This document shows, one piece after another, positions 10,396 to 20,866 of a stretch of 64,000 bases of DNA. A model generated the notes under the pieces. It did no database searches, was not told where the DNA came from, and saw only the letters and a list, made by a program, of their open reading frames with translations. The stretch spans positions 54,501-118,500 of the forward strand of contig JAQBNU010000017.1 in assembly GCA_028288365.1 (NCBI GenBank), read 5' to 3'. Position numbers and translations under genes: made by a program. The stretch's first letter is position 1, and the number at the start of each line of letters is the position of its first letter. The DNA is from Chitinophagaceae bacterium. Its GTDB lineage: Bacteria; Bacteroidota; Bacteroidia; Cytophagales; Cytophagaceae.

Positions 10396-13300
10396 ATGAA
10401 ACACAAAAGTATACAACGAATGGCAACCATGAATATATTGTTCATGGTATTGGTACTGTTTATGTTTAATGTACGACCTGCATTAAGTCAGTATCAACTG
10501 ATGACACCTCTTGTCAAAGTACAGACATTAAGTTCCGGTTCAGTGAATGTATGCGGAGACAGCATTGTTTTTACATTAAACATCACTAATACTGCGAGTA
10601 CGTCCGATTCGGTAGCGAGTAACATTTATGTTCAGGTACAAATGAAACCGGGATTAGAATATGAATCAGGTTCTGTTAGTGGAGCGGATTATGTCACAGG
10701 CTTTACAAGTCAACCATTTTATAGCGATCGCACATCTCATCCCAATACGCCTATTTTCCGTCTCACTGGAAGGACACTGGCTTCGTTAGCCAGCACTACA
10801 ATAACCTTTCGTGCCAGAGCCAATTGCACACTCATTCCATTTTTAGAATCGCTATCCATGCCACAACCCGTTGGTATTACCAATACCACCGATGTGATTT
10901 TTACAATGAAGTCTGCTGGATTTTACAACTCCGAATCCTACGGCTCGGAATCTTACAATGTTGGTTATGCGGCACTACAAACCTTATTGGATACAGGTGA
11001 TAAAAACATCACGGCCGCTCGGGGCGATGCGTTGGTGCGTACGGTGAAGTTGCTCAATACAGGAGTCGGCTATGTGAAAGATTCCTTGCTGGGTGGTAAT
11101 GGCGTGACGATGAAGATCCGTTATCCGTCTGCGATCAGTGTAACGAAAGTTTGTTTGGGCAGTTCTACAACTCCTTTGCCGCACACGTCTTCGGGAGATA
11201 CCTTGATCTTTCATATCGCCGACTTTAGTAGCATCGGTGATTTGGATCATTACTTTGAAATCGGTGATACGTTATTGTTGAAAGAATACATCAGTCCCAA
11301 TACGTGTGGGTTGAGCATCACCACTGATTACAAAGCGGAGTGGGGGTGTGATTCAAGGATCTGTAACGCGGGCGACAACAACGCGCTGAACGCGGCCTTC
11401 ATCAATGTCGCGGGTATCCCTGCGGTGGTGGCTTCCGTTATACAAATTCCTACTACTGATTTATGTGGTACGAATGTGAAAGGCATTTTCAAGTTTACCA
11501 ATAACGGCAATGGCAATTCACCGGTTCGTGCGGACGGTGCTTATGGTTTCGGTTTGCTGGTCGATAATTTTAACAGTTACGGTTCGGGTGATGGAGGTAA
11601 AATAGAAAACGCAGCCATCAAAGATTCCACGGGTGGTTATACCTACCTCACGGCACTCGGGGCTTCCAGCGGTGATTACTCGCTGGATAACCTGTCTGGC
11701 TTGTACCATGTGGACATAGACGGCGCTGGTGTGGGCCTGGCGGATCTTGATGGTGACGGGTATTACGATGACCTGCCTCCCGGAAAAGACGTGACGTTCA
11801 GGTTGGATAACAATTATACTTGTCCGGGTAATGACTATTTAAGAGACCTGAGGGTATACAGTCAACAGACGAGTTCCTGTGGTAATTATTCACAAAGTAA
11901 TATACTGGAATACGAAAGCGGTTTGCAGGTCGGTAGTTCCTCTGTAAGCGGTTCTACGGATGTGGTCGGTGCCAGCACAAGTCCTGTAGTGGCGGGCACC
12001 ATCGGCATTTTCAATCTATCTATAGGCAGTACTAGAGAAAACAGCGACGGCCTGGAATCCTGTGGTACCAACACCTTCACCTCCTACATTCATTTACCAG
12101 CGGGCTATTCTGTATTGAGTCTGACCTGGAACGGTTCCCCTGTAAGCTATACTCCTTCCGGTGATTCCATCATTGTGAGCGGCGGTGGTTTCAGTGGCAG
12201 TTATGAATTGCAGGTTGGTTTGACCTGTTACCTGCATGTTCCCGAGACTTCTTCCCTGGATTGGAAAATGTTTTACCAATGCGGATCCTGTACCACCTGC
12301 AAACAATGGCTGGTGAATACGCAGAGCTATACCTGGTACAACCATTGCAGCAGTTGTCCTGGTTTTCACACCACCGGTGTGGATGTGCAACGTACCACGC
12401 TGGGTAAAGTAAAACCTGGAGCAGGTTATTATACCTGGGGCGATTATAAAGCGGCGGCCAAAGTCACTTCCTCTACTACGGGCATCAGGCTGGACGCTGG
12501 TTTTCAGTACGACAGCTTACGCGTGCTGGCTTACGGAAGAATAGCAGACACGTCGGCTTCGTTTGATAACGCGCACGTCAAACTAACCTACACTTACGGT
12601 CCTTCGGGCGATCCACTTACTTATTTGGGAGCCTCGCTGATTATAAACGGAGGTTCGGCTTGTGCCTTGACCGGTACACCGAGCTACAGCAGCGGATCAG
12701 GAACGTATACCTACGATTTTGATCTGACGCCTTGCCTGGGCGGTATGCCGATAGACAGCCATGACCGCTTTGAACTGATTCCTAAATTTTCAATCAATTC
12801 AACCAGTGCCCTGAGTAGAGGAGAATACCCGCTGAATATTCGGGCAGAATATTATGGTTATGACAGCCTGGATGGCCGCAACGCCTGCGAGAGTTTTGGT
12901 ACACAGTTCACCGTGCTGCAACCGCAGATCTTCAGTTCAAGCATATCAGGTTCGGATGCCTGCGGCGATCAGATCAACATCTGGTCGACCGTGTTTCGTT
13001 ATGCGCCTTCAGACAGCAGAGAAACTTTTCCCAATGAATTTCGATTGCTGACCCACATCGAAGCCATGACCACGGATGTGCCCGCGGGCTTTCATTACAT
13101 GACGGGCAATTCATTTGGATTGGGTGGTTACTTCGCTTTTCCGGGCATCAACGATCCTACCATTACGACCGTAAGCGGGCACCAGCATTTGAGTTACCCG
13201 ATGAGTGATGACCGCATCATCACCGACTTTTTCAATTCTTCTTTTCTTGCCGAAGCGGTACTCTTCAAGATCGCACCGGATTGTGATACGACACATTTGC

Positions 13301-16300
13301 CGACACCTGTGGAGCATACGGATTTTACCTACACTATTGGTGATTATACTTACAACTCTTCTTATACCAGTCACATCAGCGCTACCAATTATACCTTCCT
13401 GAGTTCAAACCTCAGGGTACCGAATTTGTCACTCAGTGCAGATGCCATACAGGAAGCCTATTCCAGAACAGTGACCTGGCCGGTGGTGATCAGCAATACC
13501 GCCGATTTCCGCACGAGCGCCAATTCTACCAACACCTGGCTGAAGTTTGCTCCGCACCTGGCCAACATCACGCTGGTGAGTGCCAAAGACGGAAGCGGTA
13601 CACCTTATACCGTGACCACACTTGGCGGTGATACGGCCCTTGTTCAGGTAGGGACTGTAGCACTCAATGGTTCGAAGACCATTTACCTGACGGCGACATA
13701 CAGCACCTGTGCCGACAATACCGTAGACAGTTTAACCATCAGCGCCGGCTTCTCTTGTTCAGGTTATCCTTCCAGTACCAGCGATTACAGCTGCCAGACA
13801 CTGCTCTCTAAAAAATTATACATCCGTTATAAACTGTCGATCTTACAACCTTCCATTATCCGCAAGACGATCTCTTATGATTTATGTGAACCGATTCCTT
13901 TTGATGTGAATTTGGTTTCAGCGGGCGCGGATATGACCGACCTTATGCTCTGGATCAAGCCACCGGCGGGGATTACGCTGGATGTGTCCGGCGGTTATTA
14001 CACCTTCCCAAGTACAGGTACCGGGCTCACAGCGATTGGTACGAATGCCAGCGCGCAAGGCTCTGGATTTACGGCAGGGTTGGGCTGGAACTTATCGTCG
14101 GCACTGCCTTCTATACTGGATCCTTTCAAAGGCGCTTTATATCCGGGAGCGAACAGTGTGAAAATCCGATTTGACGTGTCCGCATCCTGCGAATACGATT
14201 TCGGTAAATGGGGAGAACCGATCCGTTTCTTTAGCCGAGCCACGGCCAGTTGCGGAGATTCGATCATACTGCCCTTCAACCAATACCGCATTAAAATATC
14301 CGGTGTGGACCTGGATTCACTGGTGCTGAGTGCTACGGGTGCGAGCTTTACACAATGCGGTGCACCGGTACCGATTACACTGACGGCTACTAATAAAGGG
14401 ACGACCGTGAGTCACGATGGCAACTGGGAAGTCACCTTGCCTTCGCGCATCCTGTATGTACCGAGCAGCGGCATCCCTGCACCGCTTACTACGACGGTCA
14501 ATGCCGACAGTTCGATTACCTACACCTGGCTCATGAGCGGTGGTATCGCCGTGAACGCGTCCACCAGTTTTACCTTTTATGCGGCAGTGGCTGGTTTCAG
14601 CGGAACAACAGGATTGAAGATCATCGCACGTACACGCATTCCGGCTTCGGCGATGTGCGCCTCTACCGGCGTGATCTGTAAACGTTACGTGACCACTGGT
14701 CTGGACAGCATTCCAGCCAGCATCAGCCTCACGGCACCCGGCTTAGCCATTGGCCCCCTCACAGACAGTCTTTGTGCCGGAACGGTGCAACATTTTACAG
14801 CCACCAGTTTGGCGGGGTATAATACATACAATTGGTTTGTAAACGGTATGCCCGAAGGCAATCAGCCGGGACTGGATTATACCATCATAGCGGGCGCAAA
14901 CCACGTACGTTTGACGGCTTCTCAATCGGGACTTTGCGCGCTTACCGATAGCTTGCTGGTCACCGGACTCGTTGTACCGGATATACTCGTGGTGGATACC
15001 GTAAGCGCTACCTCCTGCGCAGGCAGTGCCGATGGTACGGTCACCTTCCATTTACTGACCAGCGATGTGACGGTAAGTACTATACAATTGACGGGCCCGG
15101 GACTTTCCTCAGGGAAAAACATTCCATTGACCGATACTTTTGAAGACAGCTTGCAGGCGGGCTTCTTCCAGTTTGTGATCACTTATGCCAACGGCTGTAT
15201 TCGCACCAGCAGCTTCACGGTGCCGCAGGGGGGGCCTTCGGTGAATGCCTGCGTGGAGAACATCGGCTGTAACACAGAAGTGTCTCAGAGCAGCGCGTTG
15301 CACTTTACGTTCACCCGCGTATACCCTCATCCTACGGGTACCTACCACTACCAGGTACTCAAGAACAATGTGTCTTACCTGAGTGGTACCGGTGTATTCG
15401 GTACGGCCAGGACAGAGAGCTTGTCGTCGGTGACCACCAGCGATGTCTTCAAGGTGCAACTGGTGCCGGATACGGATGTGAATGGCAACGTGTGTACGCT
15501 GTCGTCCGATCCTCTGGCCATCACTATCCCCAACCTGAGTTTGAGCGGTCCCGCTACCGTTACGCCTTGTGTGCAAGGCCACACCGTGAGTTTCCCGGTG
15601 GTAGTCAATCCCGGATTGAATGCCTGTACGGTGGATACGTCTACTTACAATTTCCGTTTGTATAAATACGACAGTACGTCTTCTGCTTATGTGGTATTGA
15701 GCGGACCTTTTACGCAGGACAGCACCACTCATATCTTCTCTGGACTGGGTACCGGTTTCTACCGGGTGAAGGTGACGCTGGACGAAGGCGGACACTTCGA
15801 TTGCAGCGCCACGCTGGATTTCCAGGTGGTACCTTCACATAATATTTTTACAGTAACTCCTCATCAGCAGAACCTGATTTGTCATGGAGGCAGGGATGGC
15901 AGTGCTTCTGTGGATGTGAACGGTGGCACATTGCCCATCACCTACCGTTGGTATAATGCCGGTAGCCCGGGTGATACGCTGAGTACAAGTTACGCAGCAA
16001 CGGGTTTATCAGCGGGTACCTACACAGTAGTGATCCGAGATGAAAATGCCTGCCAGGACACAAGTACGACACATACCTTCACCCTCACGGAACCGCCGGC
16101 GCTTGACCCGGTGAACGTGGAAGCCATCGGCGTATGTGCGCTGAAGGCCTCGTCTGCCGGCGGCGGCACACCTTTTGCCAGTCCGCATTACTATACCTTT
16201 ACCTGGATTTATTACAACCCCCAAGTGATCAAAACACTGGATAGCCTGGGCAACGTGCTCACGGATACGCAGTATGTGCGGCAGACCTTATGGATCGATC

Positions 16301-19300
16301 GTGCGCCTTCGACTTCAGGAGGAAGCTACACCAGTGATCCTTCGACGTACCCACCTTTTGTAGTGAAGACAGGGGCTTACAAAGTGATCTTAAGCGATGC
16401 CAACGGCTGCCAGGTCACGGATTCGCTGTACCTCAATAAACCGACGGTGCCTCGTACCTATGCGCTGTGCATGCGTTACACGACGCTGCCTTCGTTCAAG
16501 GAAGATACCACGCACATTAAAATACCTACGCTGGTGGATTTCTTCCCGGTGGAATTCTCCAATCAGATGGATGCACAGGTGAACCAGTGCAAGACAGAAG
16601 TGGCCACGGAAGCGACGGGTAAATTTGCTGCTCAATGCAACGATGTCAATAAGATCAAAGATAAACTCATCATCGATTACGGCATACATTACTTTCAGTA
16701 CACGCTTTACTACTATGACAGAGCAGGACGGTTGGCCAGAACGGTACCGCCGAAAGGCGTGAACCCGACGTATACCGACCGGACACCGACAGCACTCAAG
16801 CATACCTTTGTAAGCAGTTACAATTACAACAGCTACGGACAACTCATTGACCAGGCCACACCGGATGCGGATACGTCTCATTTCATTTACAATGAAACCG
16901 GACAACTGCGCTTCTCTCAAAACGCGAGACAAAAAGTGGATGGCACTTATTCTTATAGCAAGTACGACAGTTTGGGCAGGGTAAAAGAAGTGGGCGAGAG
17001 CACACTGGCTGGTAGCTTTGACGCGCTGAACGACACGTTGAGCGGGGAGATGGCGCGTGCGACGAATGTGCGTTACCCGCGTTCCAACAGTACACTCAAT
17101 CATGAACAAACATTTACCGAATACAGCGACAGTGTACCTGGCGCCAGCTATTACGGCATGCAGGATCAGCAGTACTTGCAGAACCGTGTGAGTCACAGTT
17201 ACACGATCAACAAACAAGGCAGCAGAGTAGACGAGTATTACAGCTACGATCCGCATGGCAACGTACGCTGGCTCATGACGGATGTACCGGGCTTTGGAAA
17301 GAACCATGTGTTTTATGAATACGATTTGATCTCCAATAAAGTATTGAGAGTAAAGTTCAACGAGTTCAGGAAAGACCGTTACTTCCATCGCTACAATTAC
17401 GACGAAGACAACCGCATCACGCTGACAGAAACCTCTAAAGACAGCATCCTGTGGGAAGCAGACGCCAACTATAAATACTATGCTCACGGACCGTTGAGAA
17501 GAGCGGGCATGGGCGAGGATCAGATACAAGGCGTGGATTATGTCTACACCTTGCACGGCTGGTTGAAAGGCATCAACTCACCGAACCTGATTGCGACAGA
17601 AGATCCGGGACATGACAGCACGATCGCCAACAGCGGTTATGCGCCGGATGCCTTTGGGATGACACTTGGTTATTACGAAAATGACTTTACAAGAACAGGT
17701 ATTTTCAATAGCACCACCAGCGGTAAGTATTACCTGAGCAATGCGGGCAAGAACTTATACAACGGTAACATCAGCCAATGGCAGAGCAAGAGCAAGGATG
17801 CGGGAATGCTTTCACCTACTTACTTCAACGGCAGACTGACGGGTGAACTGTATACCTACGACAGATTGAACCGGATCAAGAGCAGCAGCCTGAATCCTTA
17901 TAGCGGTGGATTCACAACGACTGCTGATTATGGTACCACGTACAGTTACGATCCCAATGGAAACATCACGACACTGCAACGCAAGGCGTATAGCGGAATT
18001 CAGATGGATGACCTGCAATACCATTACAACACGACGGATAACAAATTGCAGTATGTGAGCGATGTAACCGGCGCTTCACAAGACGGTACCCTCGGTGACA
18101 TCAAGGCTGGACAAAGCAGTGGCAACTACGTGTACGATGCCTCCGGCCGATTGACCAGAGATGTACAGAGTAAGCTGACTTTTGTATGGACGGTATCCGA
18201 CAAATTATCATTGGTGATACCAGATAAAGTGAGCAGCGGTCTCCAACCTCCGAGCTTGAAATTTATTTATGATCCAATGGGTAATAGAATAGGCAAGGAA
18301 GTGAATACGGCACCCTACTACAGTGGTACAACCTTCAAAGATACGATCACTGATTTAACAAAGATCAAGACGACGTATTACGTGAGAGACGCCAGCGGCA
18401 ATGTGATGTCGATCTACGAAAGAACGAATGCCTATAGCAGAGACACGAGTTATTACCCCTGCGCCAAGGATCCTATAGATAGTGCAGTGTACAAAGGCAT
18501 CAAGTATTGCTTTGCAGGAAGTATACCTACTTACAATATTGTAGATACGAGTATCACGATCATGAATGACACGCTCAACACCATCAACAGCGGCGACACG
18601 TTGATCCTGGGTGATACAACAACTTACGCGGGCAACTTCACCCTCAACAGTGGAGGACTTTTGATCATCAAAGGAAATTATACTCCGTCTTATTATACCT
18701 TTAACTCAGGCGGTAGAATCATAGTGGCACCAGGCGGCTCATTGACCTTCCCTTATATTTATTTGGGCACTTCTCAAACGATTGATAACTACGGTACGCT
18801 GAGTTTAACCAATCCGGGTATTGCAGGTACAATCAACAACTACGGTGTACTGAACACGGCCGGTAATTTAAGTGGCGGCAGTGGCGGCACATTGATCAAT
18901 TACGGCACCCTCAATGCAACAGGTGGCATGGAAGGCAATGCGAGTGTGTTTACCAACTATGGCTCGGTGAACGTAACAGGCAACTTCTCTAACAACGGAG
19001 GCACGGTACTTAACGAAGGTCCGGTAGCCGTGAGCGGTCATTTTGCTAACAACACGGGCACAGTCACCAATAAATGCACGATAACCATCGATGAGTACTT
19101 GGAGATTGATGCCAACTTTTATAACTTCGGAAAGATCACTTCCGACAGTACGTCTACGATCAATGGAGGAGGTACTTTGTTTCTGGAAGGAGGCAGCACA
19201 TTGGAGACCAAACAGCTGACGGTATACCATGTGATTCAAAATGACAGCACAGGATGTTCGCTGTTGAGAGTAACGGGTCATACGCTGACAGAAGGAGGAG

Positions 19301-20862
19301 GAGCGACCTATAATGGTAATGTGACCTTGTGCGGTGTGGTGAGAGGCACGGTGAGCGCAGCAGACTGGAACAGCGGCACCGTTTATACGAGTGGACAGAA
19401 AGCGGTGTATGGAGGTATCTTGTACGAAGCGAAGTGGTGGACAGAAGGAGATGAGCCGGATACACACAGTGGACCTTACGATGTATGGATCAACGAAGGC
19501 ACTTACATTCCACCGGTGGAAGGCGACACCTCTACTTGCGATTGTACACCTGGTAAAGTAGTCTGTGCGTTAGTTACGAAACATTTGTACACAGCTACGA
19601 TCAAGCAAGTGGAAGTACCGTTATATGGCAGTGACCGACTGGGAGAATACAAACCTGATTTGACAGTGGATACGATAGCTTTCTTCTCAGACAGTTTGTA
19701 TGCTGTGCACATTGAGAAGAGTACACGATCTTATCTGTTCAATGACACGACCACAGAACAAACACGGTATAGAGTGGTTGGCGATAAGCAGTATGAACTC
19801 AAGGATCACTTGAGTAATGTGAGAGCATTAGTAAGTGATGTGAAATCACCACTGGTTGGATCGGGTGTAATTACAGGAGCAGAAGCTGATGTAGTGGCTT
19901 ACTATAATTACTATGCGTTTGGGATGTCTCAACCGCTTAGAACTTATAATGCTAGTGATTATCGTTATGGGTTTAATGGAATGGAAAAAGACGACGAGGT
20001 AAAAGGGAGTGGGAATAGCTACGACTTCGGGGCGAGGATCTACGATCCGAGGTTAGGCAGGTTCTTTACTACTGATCCGAATCAAAAGCAATCTCCTGAT
20101 CAAAGCCCTTATGCTGCATTTAATGGCAATCCAATTTTATATATTGATCCTACTGGAAAATCGGGAGAAGTATCAGTAGACAAAGCAGCAAAAACAGTTA
20201 CCGTAACTTCTCATATAATTTTCTATGGGGAAGGATCTTCTCCTGAGCTTGCTAAACAGTCAGCATCGGATATTCAAAATGCATGGAATTCAGCTTGCGG
20301 TACAGTAATGATTGACGGTGAAGAATATTCTGTTACTTTTTCTGTAACAGCAGAACATCGTGAATCGACAATGGGAAGGGTTGATCCTATTTCTGGAGAG
20401 ACTATTGTAAATTCACTTGAGAATGAAATTTCTCCGAATACTGATATAAAAAATAATTATGTAAAAGTGGTTAAATCAGGAATAGATGTTTCTTACATGG
20501 ATGGATTAGGATCTAATACTGGAGTTTGGTTATTAAATAATATTCAGAAAGAAAATTCTACAACAGAGCCACACGAAATGGGACATGGTTGGGGAGCTGT
20601 TAAAGACACTGAAGATTCCCATCCAGCAGAATCTAATATTAAAGGTAAGGGTCAACCAGGAATTATGCATGCTAGAGGAACTATAGTAGACCCTCAATAT
20701 CAATGGAATCCTAATGCGAAGGCAGGTCAAGCTGGAGGAACTTTAAATCCAGATAAACGTAAGGTTACTCAACAAGATATAAATTATTTGGACTTGAATA
20801 AGGTGCAATTAGATGAAAATGGCAAAGGTGAATTGGGAAAACTAACTAATAAAACGCATTAA
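10396..20862 (+). CDS. Giant RHS-repeat protein with CBM5/12-like insert and metzincin-like C-terminal toxin tip
   Basis: About 3488 residues from ATG 10396, chosen because AAAGGAT precedes it and it gives a usable signal peptide (FMVLVLFMFNVRPALSQ); the longer frame from 10342 would overlap the previous gene. Order: many Ig/DUF11-like beta domains (to ~1800); a SprB-type repeat (~1823-1900, NLICHGGRDG ... GLSAGTYTVVIRD); RHS repeats from ~2090; an insert at ~2690-3070 between YYVRDASGNVMSIYE and VPLYGSDRLGEY; the RHS-associated core (~3135-3256, RYGFNGMEKDDE, GARIYDPRLGRF, YIDPTGK). The insert holds an NYG(T/V/S)-repeat beta-helix-like part and a CBM5/12-like module (AKWWTEGDEP). The tip (~3257-3488) has HEMGH at 3393-3397 plus a possible Met-turn (PGIMHARG). 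There is no T9SS tail. Predicted contact or released toxin; the shell/core call is firm, the protease call is good, the target is unknown. Confidence 0.93.
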   Translation: MKHKSIQRMATMNILFMVLVLFMFNVRPALSQYQLMTPLVKVQTLSSGSVNVCGDSIVFTLNITNTASTSDSVASNIYVQVQMKPGLEYESGSVSGADYVTGFTSQPFYSDRTSHPNTPIFRLTGRTLASLASTTITFRARANCTLIPFLESLSMPQPVGITNTTDVIFTMKSAGFYNSESYGSESYNVGYAALQTLLDTGDKNITAARGDALVRTVKLLNTGVGYVKDSLLGGNGVTMKIRYPSAISVTKVCLGSSTTPLPHTSSGDTLIFHIADFSSIGDLDHYFEIGDTLLLKEYISPNTCGLSITTDYKAEWGCDSRICNAGDNNALNAAFINVAGIPAVVASVIQIPTTDLCGTNVKGIFKFTNNGNGNSPVRADGAYGFGLLVDNFNSYGSGDGGKIENAAIKDSTGGYTYLTALGASSGDYSLDNLSGLYHVDIDGAGVGLADLDGDGYYDDLPPGKDVTFRLDNNYTCPGNDYLRDLRVYSQQTSSCGNYSQSNILEYESGLQVGSSSVSGSTDVVGASTSPVVAGTIGIFNLSIGSTRENSDGLESCGTNTFTSYIHLPAGYSVLSLTWNGSPVSYTPSGDSIIVSGGGFSGSYELQVGLTCYLHVPETSSLDWKMFYQCGSCTTCKQWLVNTQSYTWYNHCSSCPGFHTTGVDVQRTTLGKVKPGAGYYTWGDYKAAAKVTSSTTGIRLDAGFQYDSLRVLAYGRIADTSASFDNAHVKLTYTYGPSGDPLTYLGASLIINGGSACALTGTPSYSSGSGTYTYDFDLTPCLGGMPIDSHDRFELIPKFSINSTSALSRGEYPLNIRAEYYGYDSLDGRNACESFGTQFTVLQPQIFSSSISGSDACGDQINIWSTVFRYAPSDSRETFPNEFRLLTHIEAMTTDVPAGFHYMTGNSFGLGGYFAFPGINDPTITTVSGHQHLSYPMSDDRIITDFFNSSFLAEAVLFKIAPDCDTTHLPTPVEHTDFTYTIGDYTYNSSYTSHISATNYTFLSSNLRVPNLSLSADAIQEAYSRTVTWPVVISNTADFRTSANSTNTWLKFAPHLANITLVSAKDGSGTPYTVTTLGGDTALVQVGTVALNGSKTIYLTATYSTCADNTVDSLTISAGFSCSGYPSSTSDYSCQTLLSKKLYIRYKLSILQPSIIRKTISYDLCEPIPFDVNLVSAGADMTDLMLWIKPPAGITLDVSGGYYTFPSTGTGLTAIGTNASAQGSGFTAGLGWNLSSALPSILDPFKGALYPGANSVKIRFDVSASCEYDFGKWGEPIRFFSRATASCGDSIILPFNQYRIKISGVDLDSLVLSATGASFTQCGAPVPITLTATNKGTTVSHDGNWEVTLPSRILYVPSSGIPAPLTTTVNADSSITYTWLMSGGIAVNASTSFTFYAAVAGFSGTTGLKIIARTRIPASAMCASTGVICKRYVTTGLDSIPASISLTAPGLAIGPLTDSLCAGTVQHFTATSLAGYNTYNWFVNGMPEGNQPGLDYTIIAGANHVRLTASQSGLCALTDSLLVTGLVVPDILVVDTVSATSCAGSADGTVTFHLLTSDVTVSTIQLTGPGLSSGKNIPLTDTFEDSLQAGFFQFVITYANGCIRTSSFTVPQGGPSVNACVENIGCNTEVSQSSALHFTFTRVYPHPTGTYHYQVLKNNVSYLSGTGVFGTARTESLSSVTTSDVFKVQLVPDTDVNGNVCTLSSDPLAITIPNLSLSGPATVTPCVQGHTVSFPVVVNPGLNACTVDTSTYNFRLYKYDSTSSAYVVLSGPFTQDSTTHIFSGLGTGFYRVKVTLDEGGHFDCSATLDFQVVPSHNIFTVTPHQQNLICHGGRDGSASVDVNGGTLPITYRWYNAGSPGDTLSTSYAATGLSAGTYTVVIRDENACQDTSTTHTFTLTEPPALDPVNVEAIGVCALKASSAGGGTPFASPHYYTFTWIYYNPQVIKTLDSLGNVLTDTQYVRQTLWIDRAPSTSGGSYTSDPSTYPPFVVKTGAYKVILSDANGCQVTDSLYLNKPTVPRTYALCMRYTTLPSFKEDTTHIKIPTLVDFFPVEFSNQMDAQVNQCKTEVATEATGKFAAQCNDVNKIKDKLIIDYGIHYFQYTLYYYDRAGRLARTVPPKGVNPTYTDRTPTALKHTFVSSYNYNSYGQLIDQATPDADTSHFIYNETGQLRFSQNARQKVDGTYSYSKYDSLGRVKEVGESTLAGSFDALNDTLSGEMARATNVRYPRSNSTLNHEQTFTEYSDSVPGASYYGMQDQQYLQNRVSHSYTINKQGSRVDEYYSYDPHGNVRWLMTDVPGFGKNHVFYEYDLISNKVLRVKFNEFRKDRYFHRYNYDEDNRITLTETSKDSILWEADANYKYYAHGPLRRAGMGEDQIQGVDYVYTLHGWLKGINSPNLIATEDPGHDSTIANSGYAPDAFGMTLGYYENDFTRTGIFNSTTSGKYYLSNAGKNLYNGNISQWQSKSKDAGMLSPTYFNGRLTGELYTYDRLNRIKSSSLNPYSGGFTTTADYGTTYSYDPNGNITTLQRKAYSGIQMDDLQYHYNTTDNKLQYVSDVTGASQDGTLGDIKAGQSSGNYVYDASGRLTRDVQSKLTFVWTVSDKLSLVIPDKVSSGLQPPSLKFIYDPMGNRIGKEVNTAPYYSGTTFKDTITDLTKIKTTYYVRDASGNVMSIYERTNAYSRDTSYYPCAKDPIDSAVYKGIKYCFAGSIPTYNIVDTSITIMNDTLNTINSGDTLILGDTTTYAGNFTLNSGGLLIIKGNYTPSYYTFNSGGRIIVAPGGSLTFPYIYLGTSQTIDNYGTLSLTNPGIAGTINNYGVLNTAGNLSGGSGGTLINYGTLNATGGMEGNASVFTNYGSVNVTGNFSNNGGTVLNEGPVAVSGHFANNTGTVTNKCTITIDEYLEIDANFYNFGKITSDSTSTINGGGTLFLEGGSTLETKQLTVYHVIQNDSTGCSLLRVTGHTLTEGGGATYNGNVTLCGVVRGTVSAADWNSGTVYTSGQKAVYGGILYEAKWWTEGDEPDTHSGPYDVWINEGTYIPPVEGDTSTCDCTPGKVVCALVTKHLYTATIKQVEVPLYGSDRLGEYKPDLTVDTIAFFSDSLYAVHIEKSTRSYLFNDTTTEQTRYRVVGDKQYELKDHLSNVRALVSDVKSPLVGSGVITGAEADVVAYYNYYAFGMSQPLRTYNASDYRYGFNGMEKDDEVKGSGNSYDFGARIYDPRLGRFFTTDPNQKQSPDQSPYAAFNGNPILYIDPTGKSGEVSVDKAAKTVTVTSHIIFYGEGSSPELAKQSASDIQNAWNSACGTVMIDGEEYSVTFSVTAEHRESTMGRVDPISGETIVNSLENEISPNTDIKNNYVKVVKSGIDVSYMDGLGSNTGVWLLNNIQKENSTTEPHEMGHGWGAVKDTEDSHPAESNIKGKGQPGIMHARGTIVDPQYQWNPNAKAGQAGGTLNPDKRKVTQQDINYLDLNKVQLDENGKGELGKLTNKTH

Positions 20863-20866
20863 AAAT

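Noticed and set aside
16390..17556. 388-aa open frame on the minus strand inside the RHS gene
   Set aside because: Exactly antisense to RHS repeats with no recognisable domain; composition is that of a shadow frame, as is the frame at 4781-5734.
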